A stretch of 64,000 nt of DNA from contig NZ_CADCST010000064.1 in NCBI RefSeq assembly GCF_902804485.1, forward strand, positions 106,116 to 170,115, in the 5' to 3' direction. Positions 30,501 to 38,290 of this stretch are shown piece after piece. The position numbers and the translations under genes are program-made. The notes beneath the pieces are model-generated. The model was not told where the DNA came from. It saw only the letters and a list, made by a program, of their open reading frames with translations, and searched no databases. The stretch's first letter is position 1; every line of letters starts with the position of its first letter. The DNA is from Flavobacterium collinsii. GTDB taxonomy: Bacteria; Bacteroidota; Bacteroidia; Flavobacteriales; Flavobacteriaceae.

Positions 30501-31749
30501 GCACGTCAGTGTATTTCAGTGGATGAACGTTGCCACGCCTTTTGAAAAAACAATAAAAGGTGTTTGGCGCTCCAACAATCACGCCTATCTGGATATCGAG
30601 AATTTTGCCAACGCCGAAGTATTTTTAGAAGCATCACATCGGCAGCCACCTACGTTTGACCTTTCGATAGGCAAACGATTACCAATCGAACGGACTCCTT
30701 TAGAAATCTATGAGAAGCATATGTTTCATGGAGACGCCTATCAAGGTATTACAGCTATATCGGCTGTTGGCGAGAAAGGTATTGCAGGACGGATAAAAGG
30801 AAATGGCGGAAAAGGTTCTTTATTAGACAATGCAGGACAATTATTTGGATTATGGCTACAACTTACCTTAACCAAAGACCGCATTGCTTTCCCGGTAAAA
30901 ATCAAACAAATTGAATTTTTCGAAGACATGCACGATCAGGATGGTGAATTTGAATGTACCTGTATACTGACGGAATTAAACGATGAATTTGCAATCGCTG
31001 ACATTGTACTTGAAAGAAACGGAAAAGTATGGTGTGCAATAAAAGGATGGCAAAACCGAAGATTAGAAATTGACGAAGCTTTATGGAATGTTTCGATGTC
31101 GCCACTTCATAACCGTCTGTCTGAAGAAATCGCCCCACAGGTATTTTTCTTTCATCAGGCCTATTCCAGAGTATCTTCCTGGGATTTTATATTGAAACGT
31201 TATTTTAATCAAAGGGAAAAACAATACTATCAGGAACTCCTGCCCAACCGCAGAAAGAACTGGATGGTAAGTCGTGTAGCGGTAAAAGATGCTGTACGCC
31301 ATGTATTGAGTGAACAGAAAAATCAACCCAGTTACCCCATAACTTTTGAAATTTATTCTGATAAAGCAGGCAAACCTTATCTCAAAGGGAATGCCACAGA
31401 ACAGATCCAAATTTCATTGGCCCATAAAGGAAAAGATGCCGTTGCCATTGCACGGCAGGATAAAGCTGTGGGTATCGATATGGAAATCATTGCCGAACGC
31501 AGCTCTGAATTTTATCAATTGGTCTTCACCGATACAGAATCGGCCTTATTAAAAGAACGCGATCAGGCGGAATGGACCACACGGTTTTGGGTAGCCAAAG
31601 AAGCTTATAGCAAACTATTAGGCACAGGGCTACAAGGAAACCCAAAAAAATACGAAGTAACACGCATACAAGGCGATCATCTGTGGATCGATCAAATAGA
31701 AATCAAAACAGTCAAACACCAAAACTATATCATCGGATGGACACTTTAA
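27511..31749 (+). CDS. Partner synthase: KS-AT-DH-phosphopantetheinyl transferase
   Basis: 1412 aa, 21 bp after the first synthase. KS ~4-455 with full triad C207, H342, H381. AT ~540-850 with S605 (GHSLGEW) and H706 (GFHS). Hot-dog dehydratase ~920-1200 with H952 (LIDHSLL) and D1106 (SLLDNAGQ). A C-terminal Sfp-type phosphopantetheinyl transferase ~1205-1412 has D1323/E1325 (GIDME) and W1360, K1363, E1364 (WVAKEA). It supplies the dehydration step missing from its neighbour and can activate the ACPs. No ACP of its own and no inactive chain-length-factor KS, unlike PfaC. Its KS and AT look catalytic. Confidence 0.9.
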   Translation: MKKTDIAIIGLSCLFPGAKDAEAFWQNIINKVDSTQVVPAERIDPIHFSDSKEAVDRFYCNRGGFIPDYEFDPTAFGILPLAVEGTEPDHLLTLELVQKALEDAGVFRKKASLERTGIVIGKGNYTGPGATRAIEIVRTGEQISSLLQELLPEVSSADIEKIKQAFQERKGRFSADTAMGLIPNLVASLVSNRFNLGGVAFTVDAACASALVAVDHAVQELQRGRSNMMIAGGVHTGQNAAFWSIFSQLGALSQQQQIKPFSEDADGLLIGEGCGFVVLKRLEDAVRDQDKIYAIIKGVGVSSDGNGTSVMSPSVKGQLKALEQAWTQANLDKEQIGYLEAHGTGTPLGDKTELQTLAQFFGKEETAARAGIGSVKSNIGHAMPAAGIAGLIKTCLALYHDILPPTLYCENPTAAMQLTRFTPIQEAKNWSQTGLPKIAAVNAFGFGGINAHVVLEGYDIPKKDEVLLLARPTREALLSALQDNDTAVGDGDYRIALFDPTTERIQKAIKIVSKNNTWRNKQDIWYTSTPLLQAGGKVAFVFPGLDGLAKGEVETVSRYFELTAPIETTGEGLLNEALGVFNNCGILDSALKKLGIYPDMNAGHSLGEWLAGYASDLAEASTVKDLIDVLDPKTFELKDSKFIAIGAGLEDVAPLIEQIPNLYVSNDNCPHQVILCGTHVALEELTPLLKSKQIFHQILPFQSGFHSPFVADKLEVILAGMEKVQFQKTKIPLWSATTLLPYPADLQSIRQLSAEHLVQPVRFRELTEKLYDEGVRVFIQIGTGGLIGFIDDTLKGKAFSTLAASVANRTALAQLQRVVAALFVEGKVLALDFLDIQNHRKVVPKKGIKLQLGSPIIRDFEAIKNLRKSIDTVRPKEVFTKTATKVSHPLVQAFQDNIADMIRMQEEVLDVFQNHTQTAIATPVLTKKQLSNSPFSKTLQVNLVTHPYLIDHSLLRQPKGWSEVADMEPVIPMTMIFEVLAETALTEQPETKIHKIMHVSVFQWMNVATPFEKTIKGVWRSNNHAYLDIENFANAEVFLEASHRQPPTFDLSIGKRLPIERTPLEIYEKHMFHGDAYQGITAISAVGEKGIAGRIKGNGGKGSLLDNAGQLFGLWLQLTLTKDRIAFPVKIKQIEFFEDMHDQDGEFECTCILTELNDEFAIADIVLERNGKVWCAIKGWQNRRLEIDEALWNVSMSPLHNRLSEEIAPQVFFFHQAYSRVSSWDFILKRYFNQREKQYYQELLPNRRKNWMVSRVAVKDAVRHVLSEQKNQPSYPITFEIYSDKAGKPYLKGNATEQIQISLAHKGKDAVAIARQDKAVGIDMEIIAERSSEFYQLVFTDTESALLKERDQAEWTTRFWVAKEAYSKLLGTGLQGNPKKYEVTRIQGDHLWIDQIEIKTVKHQNYIIGWTL

Positions 31750-32036
31750 ACACGACATTAAAAAGGAATCATGAGGAGTTATTTACCCTATTAAAGGGTT
31801 TTATTACGGAAATTATCGGTGAAGAATTTATAGAAGAGATGGATATTACTCCACAAAGTTCCTTCACTAAAGATTTGGAAATGGACAGTATAGAGATTGT
31901 TTCCTTTTCAGAAAAAATCAAAGCACACTTTGGCGATCAAATTGATTTCACAGGTTGGCTCTCTGCTATGGATCTTGATGAACTGATTAATCTTGATCTG
32001 AATAAGATCATCAATTACATTTACGAATGCCAATAA
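31737..32036 (+). CDS. Free-standing acyl carrier protein
   Basis: 99 aa from ATG 31737, which overlaps the previous stop by 13 bp. An in-frame earlier ATG at 31683 would put 18 unrelated residues deep inside the upstream gene, so it is rejected. Phosphopantetheine Ser51 in DLEMDSIEIVSF; helix pattern normal for an ACP. Unlike the DSIKR ACPs in the synthase, it is closer to stand-alone type II ACPs. It could carry a starter, or hand the finished chain to the hydrolase or acyltransferases. Confidence 0.9.
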   Translation: MDTLNTTLKRNHEELFTLLKGFITEIIGEEFIEEMDITPQSSFTKDLEMDSIEIVSFSEKIKAHFGDQIDFTGWLSAMDLDELINLDLNKIINYIYECQ

Positions 32037-32809
32037 TTACTGTTAATAATAAAAAAGTTCACGTACAGGAACTAAATAAAGGTGCTGAAGATACCGTGAT
32101 ACTGATTCACGGTATGTTTAGTAATCTTTCTATTTATTATTTTAACATTGCTCCCATTTTGGCGCAGCACTTTCATGTGGTCATGTATGATTTAAAAAGT
32201 CATGGCAGGAGTGAGCGCACATCAGAAGGATATGATTTAGAAAATATGTCATCCGATTTAATCGCAATGATGGATTACCTCCAAATCAAAAAAGCACAAT
32301 TTGTTGGCTATAGTTTTGGGGGACTTATTGCACTCAAAACTGCATTGATAGCCCCTAAACGTGTGGGGCAATTGGTTATTATTGAAGCACCTGATCCCCA
32401 AGATGAGAAAGCTCGGGATATTATCGAATCTTATAGCAAGGAATTTCTCGAACATTACATCGCCAATTTTACCGATACCACAAAAGTGAAAATGGGAAAA
32501 AGACAGTTGGAAAAAAATCATCGGTTATACGAGTTTTTATTTAACGAAACCAGCATCAAAGCAGATATGGTAAATGAAAAGCATTTTCTACATCAGCTTT
32601 CTATTTCCGAATTAGACATACCCACCCTGCTACTATATGGATCAGCTTCCAATTGCAAACCAACAGGAGAATGGTTGCAATCTCAAATCAGTACAGCTGA
32701 GCTAGAGCTCATCGATGGAGATCACAATATTCCCATTCAGGCTCCCATTCAGATAGCAGAAACTATTGTTCAATTTTTAACTAACCCTTTATTACAAAAT
32801 CATGGCTAA
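32027..32809 (+). CDS. Alpha/beta hydrolase, possible thioesterase
   Basis: 260 aa. Oxyanion region LIHGMFSNLS, nucleophile elbow GYSFGG (S96), acid probably in LLYGSASNCKPTG, and catalytic His in GDHNIP. Start overlaps the ACP stop by 10 bp (translational coupling). Given the neighbours, release of the chain from an ACP by hydrolysis or transfer is the likely role; a type II editing thioesterase is the alternative. No lid or signal peptide. Substrate unknown. Confidence 0.85.
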   Translation: MPIITVNNKKVHVQELNKGAEDTVILIHGMFSNLSIYYFNIAPILAQHFHVVMYDLKSHGRSERTSEGYDLENMSSDLIAMMDYLQIKKAQFVGYSFGGLIALKTALIAPKRVGQLVIIEAPDPQDEKARDIIESYSKEFLEHYIANFTDTTKVKMGKRQLEKNHRLYEFLFNETSIKADMVNEKHFLHQLSISELDIPTLLLYGSASNCKPTGEWLQSQISTAELELIDGDHNIPIQAPIQIAETIVQFLTNPLLQNHG

Positions 32810-35207
32810 ATTTGTATTTGTTGTTCCCCCACTGACAGGTCATGTCAATCCTACATTGAGCATTGGTGCCGAACTCTTAGATAGAGGACATAAAGTAGCT
32901 TGGATCAGTCTTGATCAAAACTTAGAGTCTAAACTTCCTGTAGACGGAGAACTATTGCTTATTCAATACGATCAAACAGACGAAGAAAAAAGAGAAAGCG
33001 AACAATACCTGGATATCATTTCAAAAAAGATCGTTTACGGCATTGACAGTATCAAGTTTTTATACGAAGAAGTTTTGATCCCTTTAAACAGACATTGTTA
33101 TAAAGGAATCGTTAAATTGTTGGAAGCTTATGAGCCGGATTTAGTAATTGGTGATCATCAATTATTTGCTGCGGCAATTGCGGCAAAAAAAATTAATCGC
33201 CCTTATGCTACCACTGTAACAGCCCCGGCAGCAATCAAGATTGTCAGTGAGCTTCCTAAAGTGCATGAATGGGAAACCAAGCAGATCATGGCGCTACAGG
33301 AAGAACTTGGAGTCAAAGAAAACCGATCTTTGGATTGTTCGGATCTTCTCACTTTGGTATTAACCTCCCCCTATTTCTTTGGAGAAATGGATCTCGCTTC
33401 AAACTTTAAATTTACAGGTCCGGTAATAACAGAACGCCGTTTAGCCTGTGCCTTTGATTGGGAGCAACTGAAAAGTAATCCAAGGAAAAAAATCTTAGTC
33501 AGTATTGGCACCACATTCGCCCATGAGCATAAAAAAGCGTTTTTTCAAAAGGTAATCGATGCCTTTCAGGATGAAGATCTAACGGTAGTAGTGGTTTCAG
33601 ATTCCAGTCTATTTGATCAATGGCCGGAAAATTTTATGGTCTATTCGCAAATCCCGCAATTGGATTTGCTACCGCATTTAGATGCTGTAGTTTGCCATGG
33701 CGGGCACAATACGGTCTCAGAAGCCCTTTCCCATGGTCTGCCACTCGTTGTTATTCCAATTGCATACGATCAATCACATGTGGCAGGACGTGTAGTACGT
33801 ACCGGTGCAGGTGAACGTCTCAATTTTAACCGATTTAAAGCGAATCACCTAAGAGACAGTGTTCATAATATCCTGAATCTGGTGCAATATCGTGAAGCCG
33901 CCCTCAAAGTTCGTCAATCTTTTATAGAAGCAGGCGGAACAAAAACCGCAGCCGATCTATTGGAACAGGCCATAGCTCCTGCGCAGTCAGCAGTCGAATC
34001 TCCGACCAAATTTCTCATCGTTATTCCACCTTTTTTTGGGCACATCAGTCCGACATTAAGTTTGGGCGCCAGTTTACTTGCCCGTGGTCATGAAGTCAAA
34101 TGGTTTGGTATTACACCACTGGCGGAGGAACATATTCCGACAGGAGGAACCTATATCTATCCCGAGAAGGATCTTATCCCCTTTCAGGACGAACTTAAGC
34201 GCATCTTAAAACGACAAGATGATGGCCCTTCTTGTTCCGGACCGGAAGTCATGAAATTAGCACTGGAAGAAACCTATGTTCCATTGGCTAAAATGATGAT
34301 GCCGGGATTAGAAACACTACTCGGTCACTGGCAACCTAATGTTATCATCAATGATTGCATCACCTTTGGTGGCGCTTTATTTGCACACAAACATCGTATC
34401 CCTTCTGTGACAACAACCCCAGTACCACCGGATGTTATGGGTGACACCGAGAAAAGTGCTCCCAAAATATTTAAATGGCAGCAAAACCTAATCAAAGGGT
34501 TACAAAAAGAAATAGGTATTCTTGATGAGGGTATCTTTATACATTCTCATCAATTAAATCTGGTGTTCACCTCGCAGACCTTTGCAGGTTTTAAAACCGT
34601 ACCCTCACACATGAAATTTGTAGGTCCGGTAAAAGGCCGTCCCAACAATAGTCCTTTTGACTGGGAACGATTGGCAGCCAGCACAACGCCTAAAATATTT
34701 GTGTCATTGGGTACTTTATTAGTGGACATCCGAAAAGCTTTTTTTGGTAAACTCATTGAAGCCTTTGCAGACCAACCTGTTACTATAATTGCAGCAACAC
34801 CGCCCGAAATATTTGAAAAATGGCCCGATAATTTTATCGTAAATGGCTTTGTCCCACAATCAACTTTGATGCCCCATATGGATATGGTGATCTGTCACGG
34901 CGGTTTTAATACTGTGAACGACACCTTTACCAATGGTCTGCCCATGCTGATTACCCCCATTGCTTACGATCACTTCCATACCGCAAAGCTAATTGAACAG
35001 GCCGGCTGTGGAATCAGTATCCGATACAAACGACTTCGAATAGAAGCGCTTAGGGAGACCGTTTTTGAACTATTGGAAAACCCGAAATACAGAAATGCCG
35101 CCAAAGAAGTTCAGACCGCTTTCTTAACAGCAGGTGGTAATGATCAGGCGGTTGCATTATTGGAAGATTTTGTAAAACAAGAACATTCGGTACTAGCTAC
35201 ACTATAA
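32802..35207 (+). CDS. Two-module GT1-like glycosyltransferase fusion
   Basis: 801 aa, two complete UGT/MGT-type units (about 1-398 and 405-801), each starting like a GT-B N-domain (FVFVVPPLTGHVNPTLS; FLIVIPPFFGHISPTLS). Donor-binding boxes: first HGGHNTVSEALSHGLP with D323-Q324, second HGGFNTVNDTFTNGLP with D723-H724. The usual acidic residue of the box is present only in the first. Most relatives (macrolide and zeaxanthin glucosyltransferases) have one unit. Likely adds one or two sugars to the synthase product. Overlaps the hydrolase by 8 bp. Confidence 0.9.
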   Translation: MAKFVFVVPPLTGHVNPTLSIGAELLDRGHKVAWISLDQNLESKLPVDGELLLIQYDQTDEEKRESEQYLDIISKKIVYGIDSIKFLYEEVLIPLNRHCYKGIVKLLEAYEPDLVIGDHQLFAAAIAAKKINRPYATTVTAPAAIKIVSELPKVHEWETKQIMALQEELGVKENRSLDCSDLLTLVLTSPYFFGEMDLASNFKFTGPVITERRLACAFDWEQLKSNPRKKILVSIGTTFAHEHKKAFFQKVIDAFQDEDLTVVVVSDSSLFDQWPENFMVYSQIPQLDLLPHLDAVVCHGGHNTVSEALSHGLPLVVIPIAYDQSHVAGRVVRTGAGERLNFNRFKANHLRDSVHNILNLVQYREAALKVRQSFIEAGGTKTAADLLEQAIAPAQSAVESPTKFLIVIPPFFGHISPTLSLGASLLARGHEVKWFGITPLAEEHIPTGGTYIYPEKDLIPFQDELKRILKRQDDGPSCSGPEVMKLALEETYVPLAKMMMPGLETLLGHWQPNVIINDCITFGGALFAHKHRIPSVTTTPVPPDVMGDTEKSAPKIFKWQQNLIKGLQKEIGILDEGIFIHSHQLNLVFTSQTFAGFKTVPSHMKFVGPVKGRPNNSPFDWERLAASTTPKIFVSLGTLLVDIRKAFFGKLIEAFADQPVTIIAATPPEIFEKWPDNFIVNGFVPQSTLMPHMDMVICHGGFNTVNDTFTNGLPMLITPIAYDHFHTAKLIEQAGCGISIRYKRLRIEALRETVFELLENPKYRNAAKEVQTAFLTAGGNDQAVALLEDFVKQEHSVLATL

Positions 35208-35210
35208 AAT

Positions 35211-36482
35211 ATGAAAAGAAGATTGTTATTTGGAGAGCGCATGTTATTGGGCGAAGGAAAAGACCCCTTTCATGTTGTTATTCCTTTTCGACTGCGCGGT
35301 GTATTTGCCGAAAAAGACATTCAGTATGCTTTAGGCAGACTTCAGAAAAAACACCCTTGGTTACGAGCATGCATTCATCTCGATGAGCAGAATGTTCCAT
35401 GGTTTGAAGTGTCTAAACTAACCAATCCTATTCCGATCCGTATAGAGGATCAAAAAAACGAAGAGGACTGGCAACAAGAAGCTATGCAGGAATGGCAGAC
35501 ACCCTTTGATTACAAAAACAAACCTTTGATCCGCCTGGTGTGGATCAAAGGAAACGATCGCTCCGATATGTTGCTGGTCTTCCATCACTGCCTGTGTGAT
35601 GGCGGTGCTGCGATGACTTTAATTCATGAATTTTTAAAGGTATTGGATGATCCGACAGCGGATATAGGCACCGAAAATCCTATTCTGGGTATTCAGGATG
35701 TTGTTCCTGCCCCTATTTTAAAAAATAACAGGCAAAGGTTTAAGGCAAAAATGATTGGTCAGCTGGCAACATTTGCGATCAAATGCATTCCCGTCGGCAA
35801 AAAAGCAATTGATCGGCAAACAGACTATTTGATTCATTGGAAACTAGACCCTGGCACGAGTCAACAGCTTATTTCCCACTGCAAATCGCTAGAAATCACA
35901 GTCAACACTTTTTTAAGTGCTATCGTGCTGGATACCTTTAAAAAAGTACGCGGAAACAAAGCCTTTAATAAGATTTCCTGTCCGGTAGATATCAGGCGTT
36001 TCGCTCCACAGGTCAAAGAAGATCATATTTTTGCCTTCGGTTTGATGATCGTCATGTCATCCAATCCCAAACTCGATTTCTTAGACAATTTACGTGTAAT
36101 GCAAAATGATGTAGACCGCAAAACAGCCAAACTTAATCCTTATATCGTCCTGATGGTTATGGAATCTGCCCATAATGCATTAAACAATTTTACAAAGCTT
36201 CTAAAACGGGGCAAGTCATCCAATGATTGTATGTTCTCCAACCTCGGACGTATTCAGATACCTCATCAATACCAATCCTTTACCGTGGAGGCTATTATCA
36301 GTCCAACCGTCATTGGACCATTGGGCAATACAACAACAATACTCACCTCCACTTATCAAGGTGTTATGGACTTCACCTTTATGGGAAGCGAAGGGTATTT
36401 GCCCTATCAAGAAGCCTTAGCGATTCGTGATGAAATAATTGATTCTATTAAACGCCGACTAAATTATCAAGCAGCCTCATGA
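35211..36482 (+). CDS. Condensation/PapA-type acyltransferase, first copy
   Basis: 423 aa. HHCLCDGG with H125-H126 and D130 is the HHxxxDG site of the condensation, PapA and wax-ester-synthase superfamily. C-terminal features SNLGR and TSTYQGVMDFTFMGSEGYLP match the superfamily channel (DFG-like) region. Enzymes of this group esterify alcohols, including polyketide diols and sugars, with ACP- or CoA-bound acyl chains. It follows the glycosyltransferase by 3 bp. Paralogous to the next gene. Confidence 0.85.
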   Translation: MKRRLLFGERMLLGEGKDPFHVVIPFRLRGVFAEKDIQYALGRLQKKHPWLRACIHLDEQNVPWFEVSKLTNPIPIRIEDQKNEEDWQQEAMQEWQTPFDYKNKPLIRLVWIKGNDRSDMLLVFHHCLCDGGAAMTLIHEFLKVLDDPTADIGTENPILGIQDVVPAPILKNNRQRFKAKMIGQLATFAIKCIPVGKKAIDRQTDYLIHWKLDPGTSQQLISHCKSLEITVNTFLSAIVLDTFKKVRGNKAFNKISCPVDIRRFAPQVKEDHIFAFGLMIVMSSNPKLDFLDNLRVMQNDVDRKTAKLNPYIVLMVMESAHNALNNFTKLLKRGKSSNDCMFSNLGRIQIPHQYQSFTVEAIISPTVIGPLGNTTTILTSTYQGVMDFTFMGSEGYLPYQEALAIRDEIIDSIKRRLNYQAAS

Positions 36483-37732
36483 TCAAACGAAAACTCTTAT
36501 TAGTGGAACGAATCATGTATATTGATGCCACTACACCTTTAAATTGCGTATTTACTGCAAAAATCAAAGGTGAAATTTCGAAGGAACAAATCGAAATTGC
36601 CTTAGCAAAAATCCAAAAGAAACACCCGCTGCTTCGTGCTGCAATTGACTTGCAGGATAAGCAACATCCTGTTTTTGTAGTCAAAGAAAATATGAAACCT
36701 ATTCCGCTTCGGATCGTAAAACGTCAAACCGATACCCATTGGCTGGAAGAATCCGAACAGGAATGGTACAGACCGTTTAAAGAGGAAGATTCTCCTTTGG
36801 CTCAATTGGTATGGATCAAAGGAGCCGAATTGTCCGAATTGTTATGGGTATCGCCACATTGTATCTGCGATGGAACGAGCATGGTAACTTTGATGCAGGA
36901 ATTACTTGCTTTAATAGATGATCCGACTCTTGATCTCGAACCTTATCCATTGTTCCAATCGGTAAACCATTTTTTATCACCACAGTTTGATCTTCAAAAA
37001 AAAGAACGCAAAGCAAAGCTATTTTTACTTCTGGGAAAATGCTTCTTTTTGCTGCAGCGGAAAAATAAAAAAAGAAATCTCGGAAAAAATTATGCCATTC
37101 ACTGGAAATTAGATCCGGCAGACTCAGCTGTTATAAAGCAGAAATGCAAAGACAATAGTATTTCTGTACATGCCATTCTTTGTACAGCCTTTATGCAGGC
37201 TTTTCAAGAAGTACAAGGCGAATCAGCAAAAAGAAAAGTAATTAGTCCAATTGACATTCGCCATTTTATTCCTGAAATCAAGAAAGATCATATGTTTGCC
37301 TTTGCTCCAACAGTAGAACTCTCCTTAAAAAAGAAAACTCTTCAGGTACTGGACCAGGCAAAATATATCAAAAAGGACCTTACTCAAAAAATAGAAAAAA
37401 TGGATGCCCGGGAATTGTTATGGATGGGAGAACAAATGCACCCACTGGCCCATCGCATGATTGCGCTGCTTAAATCAAGCCGGGGCGGACACGATCTGAC
37501 GCTTTCCAATATGGGGAACCTTCAGATCCAAAATGCTTACAAAAACTTCACTCTGGAAGATATCTTTAGTCCGACAGTAGCATTTCCGTGGTTAAATTCA
37601 AACACCTTAGTAACGACTAGCTATCGCAATCAAATGGACTTTACGTTGATGTCTAATCAGGATTTCCTGCCTAAACAAGAAGCCTTAAAAATTAAAGATA
37701 AGGCCATCGAGTTGTTGACTTTATCCTTATAA
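36479..37732 (+). CDS. Condensation/PapA-type acyltransferase, second copy
   Basis: 417 aa, ATGA overlap with the preceding gene. Clear paralogue: shared LLxxERxM start, IxxALxxxQKKHPxLRAxI block and SNMGNLQIQ...SYRNQMDFTLMSNQDFLP end. Active site is S125-P126-H127-C-I-C-D131-G132: the second, catalytic His is kept but the first His is Pro. Activity is therefore likely, with perhaps another substrate. Probably adds a second acyl chain to the same product. Confidence 0.85.
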   Translation: MIKRKLLLVERIMYIDATTPLNCVFTAKIKGEISKEQIEIALAKIQKKHPLLRAAIDLQDKQHPVFVVKENMKPIPLRIVKRQTDTHWLEESEQEWYRPFKEEDSPLAQLVWIKGAELSELLWVSPHCICDGTSMVTLMQELLALIDDPTLDLEPYPLFQSVNHFLSPQFDLQKKERKAKLFLLLGKCFFLLQRKNKKRNLGKNYAIHWKLDPADSAVIKQKCKDNSISVHAILCTAFMQAFQEVQGESAKRKVISPIDIRHFIPEIKKDHMFAFAPTVELSLKKKTLQVLDQAKYIKKDLTQKIEKMDARELLWMGEQMHPLAHRMIALLKSSRGGHDLTLSNMGNLQIQNAYKNFTLEDIFSPTVAFPWLNSNTLVTTSYRNQMDFTLMSNQDFLPKQEALKIKDKAIELLTLSL

Positions 37733-37739
37733 ATTACGT

Positions 37740-38288
37740 ATGACAAAAGCTGCTCAGCCCAAAAAAACAACCCTCAAACGCTTTCTTCGAAAACGTGCGA
37801 TTTACTATATTCTTCCCAACGTAGGGTTCAATTTTATTATTGCTTATGCCAGTTTTCAGGAATTAGGGTATACTCATTTTTTTGCCGGTCCCCAAAGCTT
37901 AGCACGCTTAACATTACCAATGGCCCTGTTTTTGCCTGTAATCCTGACAATGGATATCATCAAACGGGTTATTGTTGCCGCCGAACAAAAATCAATCGAA
38001 GTGGCAATAGACCCTAAGCTGAATAAAAACAGGTTTATAGCCAAATTATGTCTGATACACGGCATTGTAACCAGTTTACTGGTATTAGCAGTATTACTCG
38101 CTGCCCAGCAGAGCCTAACGGTTCACCATAAATTAAATCCTACCCTTATGGCCATTCTGGATGCTATTCTTGCAGGTGTGCTTTCGATATTGTTTACGTA
38201 TCTTCCAATATACAGGCTGAAAAAACATTTACACGCCCCTTTGCCAAAGGCGCAACTAAAAGAGACTGACCATTACCAGGAAGTTTAA
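37740..38288 (+). CDS. Four-TM membrane protein of the megasynthase operon
   Basis: 182 aa. Basic N-terminus (KKTTLKRFLRKRAIYY), then four hydrophobic helices around residues 23-43, 55-77, 100-122 and 135-158 and a basic tail. No family recognised with confidence. Starts 7 bp after the acyltransferase gene, so it belongs to the operon. Anchoring of the soluble enzymes at the membrane, or movement of the lipid product, is a guess. Its stop lies 2 bp from the stop of the convergent neighbour. Confidence 0.75.
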   Translation: MTKAAQPKKTTLKRFLRKRAIYYILPNVGFNFIIAYASFQELGYTHFFAGPQSLARLTLPMALFLPVILTMDIIKRVIVAAEQKSIEVAIDPKLNKNRFIAKLCLIHGIVTSLLVLAVLLAAQQSLTVHHKLNPTLMAILDAILAGVLSILFTYLPIYRLKKHLHAPLPKAQLKETDHYQEV

Positions 38289-38290
38289 TC

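Noticed and set aside
31683..31736. Longer ACP start at 31683
   Set aside because: It would add 18 residues lying deep in the PPTase coding region; ATG 31737 gives the usual ACP length and a short overlap.
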